Positions 18,208 through 26,790 of a stretch of DNA of 61,056 nt are shown piece by piece. How positions within the stretch are numbered: position 1 is the stretch's first letter; each line of letters starts with the position of its first letter. Under the pieces are notes generated by a model. The model was given only the letters and a program-made list of their open reading frames with translations, ran no database searches and was not told the DNA's origin. The stretch spans positions 1 to 61,056 of the forward strand of contig JABHIW010000057.1 in NCBI GenBank assembly GCA_018670825.1. Direction: 5' to 3'. The position numbers were made by a program, and so were the translations under genes. The stretch is from Candidatus Scalindua sp. (GTDB lineage: Bacteria > Planctomycetota > Brocadiia > Brocadiales > Scalinduaceae).

Positions 18208-19025
18208 ATGAAATAAAGAATTACAAACAACCCAACTGGCCAACAGTAATAGGAGAAAAGATGTAGCTTACCGTTGTTGACAATTCTTATTAAGATGCGT
18301 AGGGAAATGTAACCGGATATTGCGGCAACAATACTTCCAATAATCAGGAAAGAAATTTCTTCGTTTTTGAGAGTAATAGTATCTTTTGCCATCATTACCA
18401 TTGCTCCCAGAATTACCGGTATTACCAGCAGAAAGGAGAACCTTGCAGCGGTTTCTCTGTCAACTCCTCTGAAAGTGGCCGTTGCAATTGTTGTCCCTGA
18501 CCGTGAGATACCGGGGGTTATTGCAAGCCCCTGTACAGTACCAATTATCAAGGCGTCCAAGACTCCCAAAATTTTTTTGTTACTATTTGTCCTTAAGCTA
18601 TATTGGGTAAACCAGAGCATCGTACCGGTTACGATTAGCATATATCCTGCAATTCCAGGCTTATTGAAAAGACCCTCGAATGCGTTTCTAAATGAAAATG
18701 CTATTATAACTGTAGGTATTGTTCCAATTATTATCAGAAGAAAGATACGTGTATAAGGGTCGTTCTTAAAGATACTAATAATACTTTCACCAGAGAAGAT
18801 CTTTTTACAGGAGAGGAAAGTATTTCTTAAAATCATGAATATGTCTTTGTAGAAAACGCCAAATATCGCCAAAAGCGTACTGAAATGTAACGCTATTTCC
18901 CAAATAACTCCCTGGGTTTCCATATCTAAAAAACTCTTGAATATTACCAGATGACCAGAACTACTGATCGGTAAAAATTCTGTTAAGCCCTGTATTAGTC
19001 CCAGTATGATTGATTTTATTAACAT
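18204..19025 (-). CDS. uppP: Undecaprenyl-diphosphatase (BacA/UppP)
   Basis: 273 residues, multi-spanning. It opens IILGLIQGLTEFLPISSSGHL, the conserved family motif with catalytic Glu and Ser, and has the second motif ALIIGTVQGLAITPGISRSG. It dephosphorylates undecaprenyl pyrophosphate so that the carrier lipid of peptidoglycan and polysaccharide synthesis can be reused. Its stop overlaps the next gene (CPBP protease) by 4 bp. Confidence 0.95.
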   Translation of the reverse strand: MLIKSIILGLIQGLTEFLPISSSGHLVIFKSFLDMETQGVIWEIALHFSTLLAIFGVFYKDIFMILRNTFLSCKKIFSGESIISIFKNDPYTRIFLLIIIGTIPTVIIAFSFRNAFEGLFNKPGIAGYMLIVTGTMLWFTQYSLRTNSNKKILGVLDALIIGTVQGLAITPGISRSGTTIATATFRGVDRETAARFSFLLVIPVILGAMVMMAKDTITLKNEEISFLIIGSIVAAISGYISLRILIRIVNNGKLHLFSYYCWPVGLFVILYFI

Positions 19026-19168
19026 ATTCTCATCGGATGTTTTTATCGGTCAAATGAGGTAGGCGAATTGATGGAAAGTATATCCGCCACTAGATTTAGT
19101 GTCAATAAATTTTGCCCAGATAACAGTAAAATCAACACCATGCATAAGGCAATAAAGAAATAGTGAAT

Positions 19169-19184
19169 AGGGGGTCAACCCCCT
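19169..19184. repeat. Short perfect palindrome AGGGGGT-ca-ACCCCCT
   Basis: Seven-base arms with a 2-base centre, between the divergent uppP and nuclease-domain genes. The centre is too short for an RNA hairpin, so if it does anything it would be a DNA site. A related GGGGTCA stretch occurs on the minus strand near 59900. Confidence 0.4.
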
Positions 19185-19228
19185 CACAACTATACATTTG
19201 ATTAGCTTTTGCGTATTTTAAAATAAAG

Positions 19229-19256
19229 TTGACAAAGATACCGTGTATGTTAGAAT
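19229..19256 (+). promoter_or_regulatory. Sigma-70 promoter for the BFN-domain gene
   Basis: TTGACA (19229-19234), 16-bp spacer, TAGAAT (19251-19256), 5 of 6 matches to TATAAT, about 40 bp before the start codon. Confidence 0.65.
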
Positions 19257-19293
19257 TTTTTAAGTATTATCAATATTTTTTGAGGGAAATAAT

Positions 19294-19704
19294 GTGATGG
19301 TTCACATGGAATTATCAAGGATAATGATATCAGAAACAAGCGACCATCAGATAATTGTCCTTAAAGAAAAAGGTGGTCAAAGAAGTTTTCCGATAGTTAT
19401 AGGGTTGCACGAGGCATGGGCCATTGACAGAGCAGTAAAAGAGATACCAACGCCAAGACCGCTTACACATGATTTGCTTTCAAGTGTGATAATGCAGTTA
19501 AGTGGAGGTGTTGAAAGGATTGAAATAAGTGATTTAAAGAATAATACGTTCTATGCAAAAATAATAATTAGGCAAAATGGTAGTGCTTTAGAGATAGATT
19601 CAAGACCAAGTGATGCAATTGCATTGGCTATGCAGGGAAATACACCAATATATGTAGCAACGACAGTCCTCGAAGAAGTCTGCAAGTGGGACAACTTAGA
19701 ATAA
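19294..19704 (+). CDS. Bifunctional nuclease (BFN/DUF151) domain protein
   Basis: 136 residues. The BFN core is clear: VLKEKGGQRSFPIVIGLHEA, RPLTHDLLSSVIMQLSG, FYAKIIIRQNGSALEIDSRPSDAIALAMQ. The plant homologue has RNase and DNase activity; bacterial members are largely uncharacterised. GAGGGA precedes both a GTG (19294) and an ATG (19297); either may be used. It is not fused to UvrBC-like modules. A good promoter lies directly upstream, so it is probably transcribed alone, with tRNA genes downstream. Confidence 0.9.
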   Translation: MMVHMELSRIMISETSDHQIIVLKEKGGQRSFPIVIGLHEAWAIDRAVKEIPTPRPLTHDLLSSVIMQLSGGVERIEISDLKNNTFYAKIIIRQNGSALEIDSRPSDAIALAMQGNTPIYVATTVLEEVCKWDNLE

Positions 19705-19788
19705 CTTAGAATACAAACGTTTGAAATTCGACTAAATCTGGCCTTTTGTGATTTGAAAGGTGCGGTATAGCTAAAAGCAGTTTTTTCA

Positions 19789-19878
19789 GGAGGGATGGCC
19801 GAGTGGACGAAGGCGGCAGTCTTGAAAACTGCAGTCCTGGCAACGGGACCGTGGGTTCGAATCCTACTCCCTCCGCCA
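19789..19878 (+). tRNA. tRNA-Ser (anticodon TGA), CCA encoded
   Basis: Acceptor GGAGGGA pairs with TCCCTCC. The anticodon arm CAGTCTTGAAAACTG presents TGA, a long variable arm follows as expected for tRNA-Ser, the T-arm is GGGTTCGAATCC, and CCA is encoded after discriminator G. Confidence 0.96.
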
Positions 19879-19941
19879 AAACAAAAGGTGTACATTAACT
19901 CACAAGTTATACAGGATCAAAAGGATGTTTCTTTCATCGTT

Positions 19942-20034
19942 GGAGAGGTGGCTGAGCGGCTTAAAGCGGTGGGTTGCTAACCCATTGTACTTCTTAATGT
20001 GGTACCCCGGGTTCGAATCCCGGCCTCTCCGCCA
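19942..20034 (+). tRNA. tRNA-Ser (anticodon GCT), CCA encoded
   Basis: Acceptor GGAGAGG pairs with CCTCTCC. The anticodon loop TTGCTAA presents GCT, with a long variable arm (TACTTCTTAATGTGGTA), T-arm GGGTTCGAATCCC and encoded CCA. It is 63 bp after the other tRNA-Ser and probably cotranscribed. Confidence 0.96.
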
Positions 20035-20131
20035 TTTGATCATAACACAGAGGTGGTTTAAGTGTGTTGTCTTTTGTAGTAAAAGCATTCTAAATGGAAG
20101 AATGCTGTGTCATTCATTAGTCTGGCAGGAA

Positions 20132-20632
20132 TTACTTCTCTAATTTTAGAAGCCACTTTTTCAGTGGAATTCCTGATGAAAACCCTCCAAGATTTCCATC
20201 CGTACGTATAACTCGGTGACATGGTATTATCGGCGGTACAGGATTTTTCCCTACCGCGTTTCCCACTGCCCGGACTGCATTTAAATTGCCTATTTCACTG
20301 GCAATCCATTTATAGGTCCTGAGCTCTCCGTAAGGTATCTTGCTGACTTGGTTCCAAACCTTTTTTTGGAATGTTGTTCCGATACTTACATCTAATATAG
20401 ATTTAAAACTTACTTGATCACCATTGAAGTAATCAAGTAGCTCATTTATTGCGCTCTTCAGTTTTTTGTCATCTCTGATCGGCATTTTCGTGAATTTTTT
20501 TCTTAGAAATGATTGAAATGCAACCTCGGAGATCTTTGAAAGGTTAATATAGCAAACACCATTAATAGTTTTTGCAACAAAGACAGGGCCGAATGGTGAG
20601 TCGAAGCTGGAGTAATGGATTATGTCTGTCAT
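20132..20632 (-). CDS. ogt: Methylated-DNA--protein-cysteine methyltransferase
   Basis: 166 residues. Active-site motif PPIIPCHRVIRTDGNLGGFS contains the acceptor Cys in PCHRV. The helix-turn-helix core FQKKVWNQVSKIPYGELRTY inserts into DNA. It removes O6-alkyl groups from guanine by suicidal transfer. Its ATG overlaps the stop of the upstream membrane protein as ATGA, so the two are translationally coupled. Confidence 0.94.
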   Translation of the reverse strand: MTDIIHYSSFDSPFGPVFVAKTINGVCYINLSKISEVAFQSFLRKKFTKMPIRDDKKLKSAINELLDYFNGDQVSFKSILDVSIGTTFQKKVWNQVSKIPYGELRTYKWIASEIGNLNAVRAVGNAVGKNPVPPIIPCHRVIRTDGNLGGFSSGIPLKKWLLKLEK

Positions 20633-21441
20633 CCGCTTTTATGACCAAAAGTCAGTTTGATTCCTTTTATAAATCCGATTATTACAGAAGTTATAAAGAG
20701 GATGGTTAGCAGCATTGAAATAATATAAGTGACTATTCTCCAGGAATTCTGTAATGCTTGATCCCACCATTTATAATCCAGTAGTGATATCCCAGATATC
20801 TCAAGAAAAAATAGAGCCGTTCCCAGGATAATAAAACCCAACACTATATACTTTATCTCACGAGTGTGTGGCGCCATAGATACGGTGAAAATGATAGATG
20901 CAATTGTGAATAAAATAGAGCTTATACTATGAAATCCGCTCTTCCAGAATGCTTCAAGTGTCAGCCATATCATGTCCAGAAAGTTTTTTGCATAATCAAA
21001 TACCAGCTTCATGGAGAATACCATTTCATTTGGTAAGGATTCATTTACCTGTATAGGGTTGTTGAGAATGATAGAGGTTATAATCAGGGCAGAAGCACAG
21101 CCAAAGATAGAGGATGTTGATATGAAAAAATCAAAAAAATATGGGATTTTTGGCCTGTCGTACTGTATACCGCTGTCTTCAATTTTAAAAATATTAAGTT
21201 CTTTTATGGTAGTGCCGGTAGCCAGACAAAGCAAGGCATGGCTTAGTTTGTGTATTACCGTACCGGGGAGAAGAAACGATTTAACGATTTTTACGTTTAG
21301 ATACTTCGACCACAGCTTTTCAATGCCGAAGCTAGTGAAAACAATCACAATGAAACCAAAAGCAAAAGCCAAGTATACCGTTTCGGGGCTCCTCGTATGT
21401 CGTGGATAAAGTTTATATAGTATGAAAAAAAGTAAAATCAT
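20629..21441 (-). CDS. Multi-spanning membrane protein with degenerate HxxxH motif
   Basis: 270 residues with about six hydrophobic segments. Near residue 62 is FLLPGTVIHKLSHALLCLATG followed by TTIKELNIF, which recalls the PG-x-x-x-HELSH-x-L first helix of M50-like membrane metalloproteases. The catalytic Glu of HExxH is Lys here (codon AAA), so it is probably a non-catalytic relative or a different family. I do not recognise a specific family. The stop overlaps the ogt start by 4 bp. Confidence 0.65.
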   Translation of the reverse strand: MILLFFILYKLYPRHTRSPETVYLAFAFGFIVIVFTSFGIEKLWSKYLNVKIVKSFLLPGTVIHKLSHALLCLATGTTIKELNIFKIEDSGIQYDRPKIPYFFDFFISTSSIFGCASALIITSIILNNPIQVNESLPNEMVFSMKLVFDYAKNFLDMIWLTLEAFWKSGFHSISSILFTIASIIFTVSMAPHTREIKYIVLGFIILGTALFFLEISGISLLDYKWWDQALQNSWRIVTYIISMLLTILFITSVIIGFIKGIKLTFGHKSG

Positions 21442-21648
21442 TTTTTTGTTTTTACTTTTTAATGTAATATTGACTGACGGCCTTGCAGATTAGCAAACCT
21501 TTTAAAAGATGTCAATTATATAATAACACTTCTGATTGGTATAAAATAAGGGTTTTATGGGGTTTTTTAGGTTAAGTTTCATTTAGATGTGTCGATATTA
21601 ATAGTAGGTGATATGTGAGAAACTTGTTGTTCCTGGAGACACATAACA

Positions 21649-21825
21649 ATGTATCAACAGAATAATGTCGGTAATAGTGCAAAATTTACAGTGGAGGAGC
21701 TTTTGTCGATGTTCAAAACGGAAGCGCAGTCTATATGTAAAAAACCTGAGGACATCCTTTCTATAGCCGAAAGTACATTAAAGGATTTTATCAAGTGCTA
21801 TAGTAAGTATGTAAGGATTGTTTGA
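21649..21825 (+). CDS. Small hypothetical protein, 58 residues
   Basis: Starts MYQQNNVGNSAKFTVEELLS and ends KDFIKCYSKYVRIV; predicted helical, no membrane segment. GGAG lies 10 bases upstream of the ATG. Codon use is ordinary for the window. It is the only plus-strand gene between two minus-strand genes. No family recognised. Confidence 0.45.
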   Translation: MYQQNNVGNSAKFTVEELLSMFKTEAQSICKKPEDILSIAESTLKDFIKCYSKYVRIV

Positions 21826-21857
21826 AAAGATATTATTTCAGAATCAAACAATTCAGA

Positions 21858-22865
21858 TTATAACAGGTTTTCTATTATTTTCTTTTCAGGTTTGAATTTA
21901 TTCAATTGACTTAATCCAAGGTGTTCTATTGCCACTTCTATAAGATTGTTCTTAACATTATTACCTGTGTAAAATGCACCGGCTTCTAACAGAGCTTCTT
22001 TTGGAACAAGGCCAATTATTTCACTTCCGGTTGCCTCTATACCATGTGCTTTGGCCTGGGCCTTTATGGATTCAAATACTTCGTGCATGGAGGTTTCTTT
22101 GTAATTAGTCAGGTTCAAGGAGACTTGTGTTATATTGTATTCATTTAGTTCTACGCCTATTGCCTTTACATATTTTAAAATCCCTGGAACTCTTTTCTTC
22201 TTCCCTGCTTTGTCGATTATCATAGAGCCGGACTCTCTCACCTTTTTTGCAATCTCGTTAGCTACGTTCACTTCTCTGGTATTGAGGTTTACGTTATAAG
22301 CAATCAGGAAAAATCTTGATCCAATCACTGTGGCGCCAGATCTCCTGACCTTATCAGTGTATTTTGTAGGTCCGTAATCTGGTATCCAGTCTTTCAGTTT
22401 TTGTTCCAGTCCTTCATATTCACCTTTTCTGATATTCTCAAGGTTTTTTCTCTCTGCTGACCTTGCAGAATCTTCATATAAATATACAGGAATACCCAGC
22501 TTCTCACCTACATCTTTTCCCAGTTCATTTGATAATTTTACACATTCATCCTTTGTTACATTGGCGACAGGTATTATGGGGCAGACATCCGTTGCGCCAA
22601 TTCTCGGATGCTCTCCCCTTTGCCGTGACATGTCTATCAGTTCAGCTGCCGCGGCTATCGCTTTGAATGCTGCCTCTTTTACGCAGAGTGGATCTCCGGC
22701 AAAGGTAATTACCGTTCTGTTGTAGTCTTTGTCAGGTTCGACGTTCAAGAGTTTAACATTCTTGGTTGATTGTACAGATGATGCAATTTTGTATATAACA
22801 TCGGCATTTCGTCCATCACTGAAGTTTGATACGCATTCGATAATTTTTTTGTCCGTATTGATCAT
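21858..22865 (-). CDS. ftcD: Glutamate formimidoyltransferase
   Basis: 335 residues matching the N-terminal transferase of FTCD: IIECVSNFSDGRNADVIYKI, NRTVITFAGDP, RGEHPRIGATDVCPIIPV (with the active-site His region) and GSRFFLIAYNVNLNT. The cyclodeaminase domain is absent, as in many bacteria. It transfers the formimino group from formiminoglutamate to tetrahydrofolate. No histidine-degradation (hut) genes are nearby. It starts 5 bp after yidD, so it is probably in the rnpA-yidD transcript. Confidence 0.92.
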   Translation of the reverse strand: MINTDKKIIECVSNFSDGRNADVIYKIASSVQSTKNVKLLNVEPDKDYNRTVITFAGDPLCVKEAAFKAIAAAAELIDMSRQRGEHPRIGATDVCPIIPVANVTKDECVKLSNELGKDVGEKLGIPVYLYEDSARSAERKNLENIRKGEYEGLEQKLKDWIPDYGPTKYTDKVRRSGATVIGSRFFLIAYNVNLNTREVNVANEIAKKVRESGSMIIDKAGKKKRVPGILKYVKAIGVELNEYNITQVSLNLTNYKETSMHEVFESIKAQAKAHGIEATGSEIIGLVPKEALLEAGAFYTGNNVKNNLIEVAIEHLGLSQLNKFKPEKKIIENLL

Positions 22866-22870
22866 TTTAT

Positions 22871-23077
22871 TTAAACCGGATCATATCCAGACCCGCCAAA
22901 AGGATTACATCTTATGATTCTCCAGATTCCCTTCAATAATCCTACAACAATACCTCTTTTTTCAATTGCCTCTACCGCATACTGTGAACATGTTGGGTAG
23001 AAACGGCATGATGGCTGTGAGATTGGTGACAGGATTATCTGGTACACTCGTATGAATTTAACAATTAAATATTTCAT
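22871..23077 (-). CDS. yidD: Membrane protein insertion efficiency factor YidD
   Basis: 68 residues with the family signature SPISQPSCRFYPTCSQYAVEA and the C-terminal NPFGGSGYDPV; the N-terminal amphipathic helix is KYLIVKFIRVYQIIL. It helps YidC-dependent membrane insertion. Its ATG overlaps the rnpA stop (ATGA). The usual next gene, yidC, is not here; ftcD follows instead. Confidence 0.94.
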   Translation of the reverse strand: MKYLIVKFIRVYQIILSPISQPSCRFYPTCSQYAVEAIEKRGIVVGLLKGIWRIIRCNPFGGSGYDPV

Positions 23078-23427
23078 TTTTTTAACTTATCGTTAATTTG
23101 TATCAGGATCATTTTGAATTTCTCTTCGACGACCTTTAGCGTGAGTTCTGTTAACCCTGGTCTTGGAATTACAACGATGTCTGCACCACTCTCCAACAAG
23201 CTTTTGTTCAATCTATATGCTTCTCGAAGAATTCGTTTAAATCTGTTGCGCCTGGGTGAATTACCAAATTTTCTTCCCACTACTAGGCCTAGCCGGGAGA
23301 CAGAGTTGCCATTCGACATCGCATATATCTTTAACTGATTATTGCCATATCTCTCGCCATTGTCAAAAACATGCTGAAATTCTTTTCGTTTTCGTAAGCG
23401 CTCTTTCTTGGAGAAACGTTGATCCAT
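23074..23427 (-). CDS. rnpA: Ribonuclease P protein component
   Basis: 117 residues. It opens RFSKKERLRKRKEFQHVFDN, and the RNR signature reads GRKFGNSPRRNRFKRILREA. It helps the RNase P RNA mature tRNA 5' ends. No rpmH lies upstream as would be usual; L34 is encoded near 7.7 kb. No clear Shine-Dalgarno is seen before the ATG. Confidence 0.93.
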   Translation of the reverse strand: MDQRFSKKERLRKRKEFQHVFDNGERYGNNQLKIYAMSNGNSVSRLGLVVGRKFGNSPRRNRFKRILREAYRLNKSLLESGADIVVIPRPGLTELTLKVVEEKFKMILIQINDKLKK

Positions 23428-23511
23428 TTTTTTAATATTATAGTTTTAAATAATATATTCAAGGAGAAACGCTTCTCTCTGATTACTAGCCGCCTCGTTC
23501 TGTATTTTAAC

Positions 23512-23539
23512 TTGACAGTATGTTCTTTGCTGCTAAAAT
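23512..23539 (+). promoter_or_regulatory. Sigma-70 promoter for lysS
   Basis: TTGACA (23512-23517), 16-bp spacer, TAAAAT (23534-23539), a 5 of 6 match. It is about 115 bp before the lysS start in the divergent rnpA/lysS gap. Confidence 0.6.
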
Positions 23540-23654
23540 ATTCTCTTAATATGGACTCTCTAGATTTCTCATCAAATCTCCAAAACTCATCATAAAGGAA
23601 AGACAATAGTATTTAGCGTAAGGCATTGCTGCGCTTGCTGTTAGAGGAAAATAA

Positions 23655-25085
23655 TTGGAAACTCTTGAACAAACGAGAATAGAAAAATTAAACAAACTCA
23701 GGGAAAAGGGTGTTGATCCTTACGGTGCAAGTTACCATAACGCCACACCTTTAAACGAAGTAATAGAGAATTACTCGGAGGAAGAAGAGGGGAAGAAGGT
23801 AAAATGCGCTGGCAGGATCATGACCATGAGGCGCCAAGGTAAGGCTTCATTCCTTCACATAAAGGACTGGACCGGCAAACTTCAGGTTTATGTGAAGATG
23901 AATACTGTAGGTGAAGAAAAGTATGAAATTTTTCGCATGCTGGATCTGGGAGACATAATCGGTGTAGAGGGTGGAGTACTTAAGACTCGAACCGGTGAAA
24001 TAACAGTCTTTGCTGACGACATTACCGTACTTTCCAAGGCCCTGCTTCCACCACCAGAGAAATGGCATGGTTTGAAAGATGTTGAAATCAGATATAGGCA
24101 GCGTTACATTGACCTCTCATCAAATGATGATGTGATGGCGCTTTTTTTGAAGAGATCTAGCATTATAAAATCAATCAGAAATTTTCTTGATAATAGAAAG
24201 TTTGTTGAAGTTGAAACTCCCATGATGCAGCCTATCCCAGGGGGCGCGGTGGCAAAACCTTTTATTACCCATCATAACGTCTTGGATATGGAATTGTTTT
24301 TACGAATAGCACCAGAATTGTATTTAAAGAGACTGCTTGTTGGAGGAATGGAGAGAGTTTATGAAATCAATCGTAATTTTCGGAATGAAGGTCTCTCGAC
24401 ACGGCATAATCCGGAGTTTACGATGATGGAACTCTATCAGGCATATAGCGACTATAACGGAATGATGGAACTAACTGAAACTCTGATTTCCGGCTTGGCG
24501 CACGATCTTTACGGTACTTTCGAGATTCCCTACGGTGAACGAACATTAGACTTATCGCCTCCATGGCAAAGGAGTACATTTTCTGAGCTATTGTCTAAGC
24601 ATGCTTCAGTTGATTTAGACGATGAAGAGGGGTTGAAAGCTAAAGGCAAAGAACTAGGTATGGAGGTTGAAGGCGTTCACAAGGACATTATTGCTGAACA
24701 TATTTTTGGAGAGCTTGTTGAAAAAGAGCTGTGGAATCCAACATTCGTAATTGACTATCCTGTCAGCATTTGTCCGTTAACAAAATCCTGCGATGATAAT
24801 CCTGATCTTGCACAGAGGTTTGAAATGTACATTGCGACAATGGAACTCGCCAATTCCTATTCAGAACTCAATGAGCCGCTTGAACAAAGTAAGCGATTTC
24901 ACGAACAGGTAACTGATGATGATACAGAGGGAAAGATAGACGAAGATTTTCTAAAGGCGCTCAAATATGGAATGCCGCCTGCCGGTGGTTTAGGAATCGG
25001 GATTGACAGACTGGTAATGATCCTGACAAACAGTGCTTCCATTAGAGATGTAATTTTGTTTCCATTATTGCGACAGCAATCTTGA
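23655..25085 (+). CDS. lysS: Lysyl-tRNA synthetase, class II
   Basis: 476 residues. An N-terminal OB-fold ([20 protein letters not shown]) precedes the catalytic core: motif 1 region [20 protein letters not shown], motif 2 [20 protein letters not shown], motif 3 [14 protein letters not shown]. It charges tRNA-Lys. The start appears to be TTG at 23655 with AGAGGA six bases upstream; no in-frame ATG is better placed. Transcribed from its own promoter, followed by a palindromic repeat. Confidence 0.95.
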   Translation: METLEQTRIEKLNKLREKGVDPYGASYHNATPLNEVIENYSEEEEGKKVKCAGRIMTMRRQGKASFLHIKDWTGKLQVYVKMNTVGEEKYEIFRMLDLGDIIGVEGGVLKTRTGEITVFADDITVLSKALLPPPEKWHGLKDVEIRYRQRYIDLSSNDDVMALFLKRSSIIKSIRNFLDNRKFVEVETPMMQPIPGGAVAKPFITHHNVLDMELFLRIAPELYLKRLLVGGMERVYEINRNFRNEGLSTRHNPEFTMMELYQAYSDYNGMMELTETLISGLAHDLYGTFEIPYGERTLDLSPPWQRSTFSELLSKHASVDLDDEEGLKAKGKELGMEVEGVHKDIIAEHIFGELVEKELWNPTFVIDYPVSICPLTKSCDDNPDLAQRFEMYIATMELANSYSELNEPLEQSKRFHEQVTDDDTEGKIDEDFLKALKYGMPPAGGLGIGIDRLVMILTNSASIRDVILFPLLRQQS

Positions 25086-25100
25086 TAAAGTAGGGTTGGT

Positions 25101-25160
25101 TTCCCCGCCTGAATAGCGAAGTCGGGCAGGTTATCCACCGATTTTAAATTTCCTATATAC
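25101..25160 (+). repeat. Dispersed palindromic repeat, copy 1
   Basis: About 60 bp containing GCCTGAATAGCGAAGTCGGG then CAGGTTATCC and AATTTCCTA. It is about 85 percent identical by eye to 53671-53730, and its CCTG...CAGG and CCCG...CGGG words recur at 47886-47985. It lies between lysS and lolD. Confidence 0.75.
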
Positions 25161-25186
25161 TAAATTATTTGTAAAAATTTAAGAAT

Positions 25187-25903
25187 ATGTTAGAAGAGAT
25201 TGATAACGGTTACTTGTGCGCAAACGAAATTCGCAAGGAATATAAAATTGGCAAAACGTCTGTCCGTGTACTCAACGGGGTAAACCTGGACGTAAAAAAA
25301 GGTGAGATATTAATCATTTTGGGGGCTTCAGGTGCAGGCAAAAGCTCACTCCTTCATATCCTGGGTATACTGGATACACCAACTACAGGTCATGTGAGTT
25401 TTAAGGGTGAAAATCTGAGTGTTATTGGGCAGAAGAAATTAGCTGAAAAGCGGAACCGAATATTTGGTTTTGTATTTCAGTTTTATCATCTTTTACCGGA
25501 TTTTAATGCATTAGAAAATGTCCTGATGCCTCGCCTGATTGGTAGAAGATTTTTTAAGACAACATCAAAAAAAGAGCATACAGAAAAAGCAATACAGCTT
25601 TTAGATCGTGTAGGTCTTAAAGATAGAATAAATCATAGACCAAACGAACTTTCAGGTGGAGAAAAGCAGAGAGTTGCAATCGTCAGGGCTTTAATGAATG
25701 AGCCTGAGATACTGTTGTGTGATGAACCTACAGGCAATCTTGATACAAAGTCAGGAAGTGAAATCCAGAAATTGATTTGGGAATTGAATGAAAAGACGAA
25801 GCAGACCGTGGTAATCGTTACTCATGATGAAAGATTTACGAAATTGGCAAGTCGTGTAGTCAGGATGGCTGATGGCAAAATTATTGATTATTCCAGCAAC
25901 TGA
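25187..25903 (+). CDS. lolD: ABC transporter ATP-binding protein, LolD-like
   Basis: 238 residues. Walker A is GASGAGKSS (about 47-55), the Q-loop is FVFQFYHLLPDFNALENV, the signature is LSGGEKQR, Walker B is ILLCDEPTGNLDT and the switch His is in VIVTHD. The HLLPDFNALENVLMP stretch is characteristic of LolD/MacB-type ATPases, which release lipoproteins from the inner membrane. The partner permease (LolC/E) is not adjacent. It is 17 bp before ilvE, an unrelated gene. Confidence 0.85.
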   Translation: MLEEIDNGYLCANEIRKEYKIGKTSVRVLNGVNLDVKKGEILIILGASGAGKSSLLHILGILDTPTTGHVSFKGENLSVIGQKKLAEKRNRIFGFVFQFYHLLPDFNALENVLMPRLIGRRFFKTTSKKEHTEKAIQLLDRVGLKDRINHRPNELSGGEKQRVAIVRALMNEPEILLCDEPTGNLDTKSGSEIQKLIWELNEKTKQTVVIVTHDERFTKLASRVVRMADGKIIDYSSN

Positions 25904-25920
25904 AAGGAACACTATAGTAG

Positions 25921-26790
25921 ATGGAGCCTAAGGTATATATAAATGGAAAGTTATACCCAAAAGAAGATGCTAAGGTTTCTGTCTTTGACCATGGTTTGTT
26001 ATACGGTGATGGAGTCTTTGAGGGGATTAGATGTTACAATGGTTCGGTATTCAAGTTATCAGAACATATAGACAGGCTTTATGATTCCGCAGAAGCAATT
26101 GCCCTGGAAATAGGGTTGACCAAGGATGCACTTAAGAATGCCGTTTTGGATACACTAGAGGCTAACAACTTAAGAGACTCTTATATTAGACTGGTAGTAA
26201 CCAGGGGAGTAGGGAAGCTTGGTCTTGACCCTTTTAATTGTGAGACACCACAACTTATAATTATAACAGATACTATCCAGCTCTACTCTAAAGAGTTATA
26301 TGAAAAGGGTCTTGATGTAATTATAGTCCATACAATTCGCAATCATCCTGATGCACTTAGCCCCACGGTGAAGTCCATGAATTATCTTAATAATATTCTG
26401 GCAAAGATCGAGTGTATTAAAGCTGGTGCTGCCGAAGGTATCATGTTAAATAAAGATGGTTATGTGGCAGAATGTACCGGAGACAATATTTTCATAGTAA
26501 AAGATAATGAAATTTTCACACCTCCTGTTTCTGCAGGAATTCTGATTGGAATAACGAGAAATGTTGTTATTGAACTTGCGAAAGAAGCAGGCACTACGGT
26601 CAGAGAGGAGCAGCTGACTCAGGAAGATTTATACAATGCTGATGAATGCTTTTTGACGGGAACTGCTGCAGAAATCATTCCCGTAGCTAATATAGACGGA
26701 AAGAAAGTATCCACGGGAAAACCGGGTAAAATTACTCTCAGTTTATTAAAAAAATATCAAGAACTTACTTCGGCACATTCTTCTGTGTAA
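25921..26790 (+). CDS. ilvE: Branched-chain amino acid aminotransferase (class IV)
   Basis: 289 residues of the class IV PLP fold. VFDHGLLYGDGVFEGIRCYN is the N-terminal family signature; the PLP Lys is in SPTVKSMNYLNNILAK; the phosphate loop is SAGILIGITRNVV; FLTGTAAEIIPV closes the site. It catalyses the last step of Val, Leu and Ile synthesis. It overlaps convergent lspA by 26 bp. A second class IV enzyme in the window (29984) is better assigned to folate synthesis. Confidence 0.9.
   Translation: MEPKVYINGKLYPKEDAKVSVFDHGLLYGDGVFEGIRCYNGSVFKLSEHIDRLYDSAEAIALEIGLTKDALKNAVLDTLEANNLRDSYIRLVVTRGVGKLGLDPFNCETPQLIIITDTIQLYSKELYEKGLDVIIVHTIRNHPDALSPTVKSMNYLNNILAKIECIKAGAAEGIMLNKDGYVAECTGDNIFIVKDNEIFTPPVSAGILIGITRNVVIELAKEAGTTVREEQLTQEDLYNADECFLTGTAAEIIPVANIDGKKVSTGKPGKITLSLLKKYQELTSAHSSV

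Noticed and set aside
23331..23606. 91-codon minus-strand frame upstream of rnpA, considered as displaced rpmH
   Set aside because: It is not L34-like; the real L34 is at 7721.
25921..26790. Possible D-amino-acid transaminase instead of IlvE
   Set aside because: Motifs SPTVKSMNYLNN and TGTAAEIIPV fit branched-chain transaminases better, though substrate is not proven.
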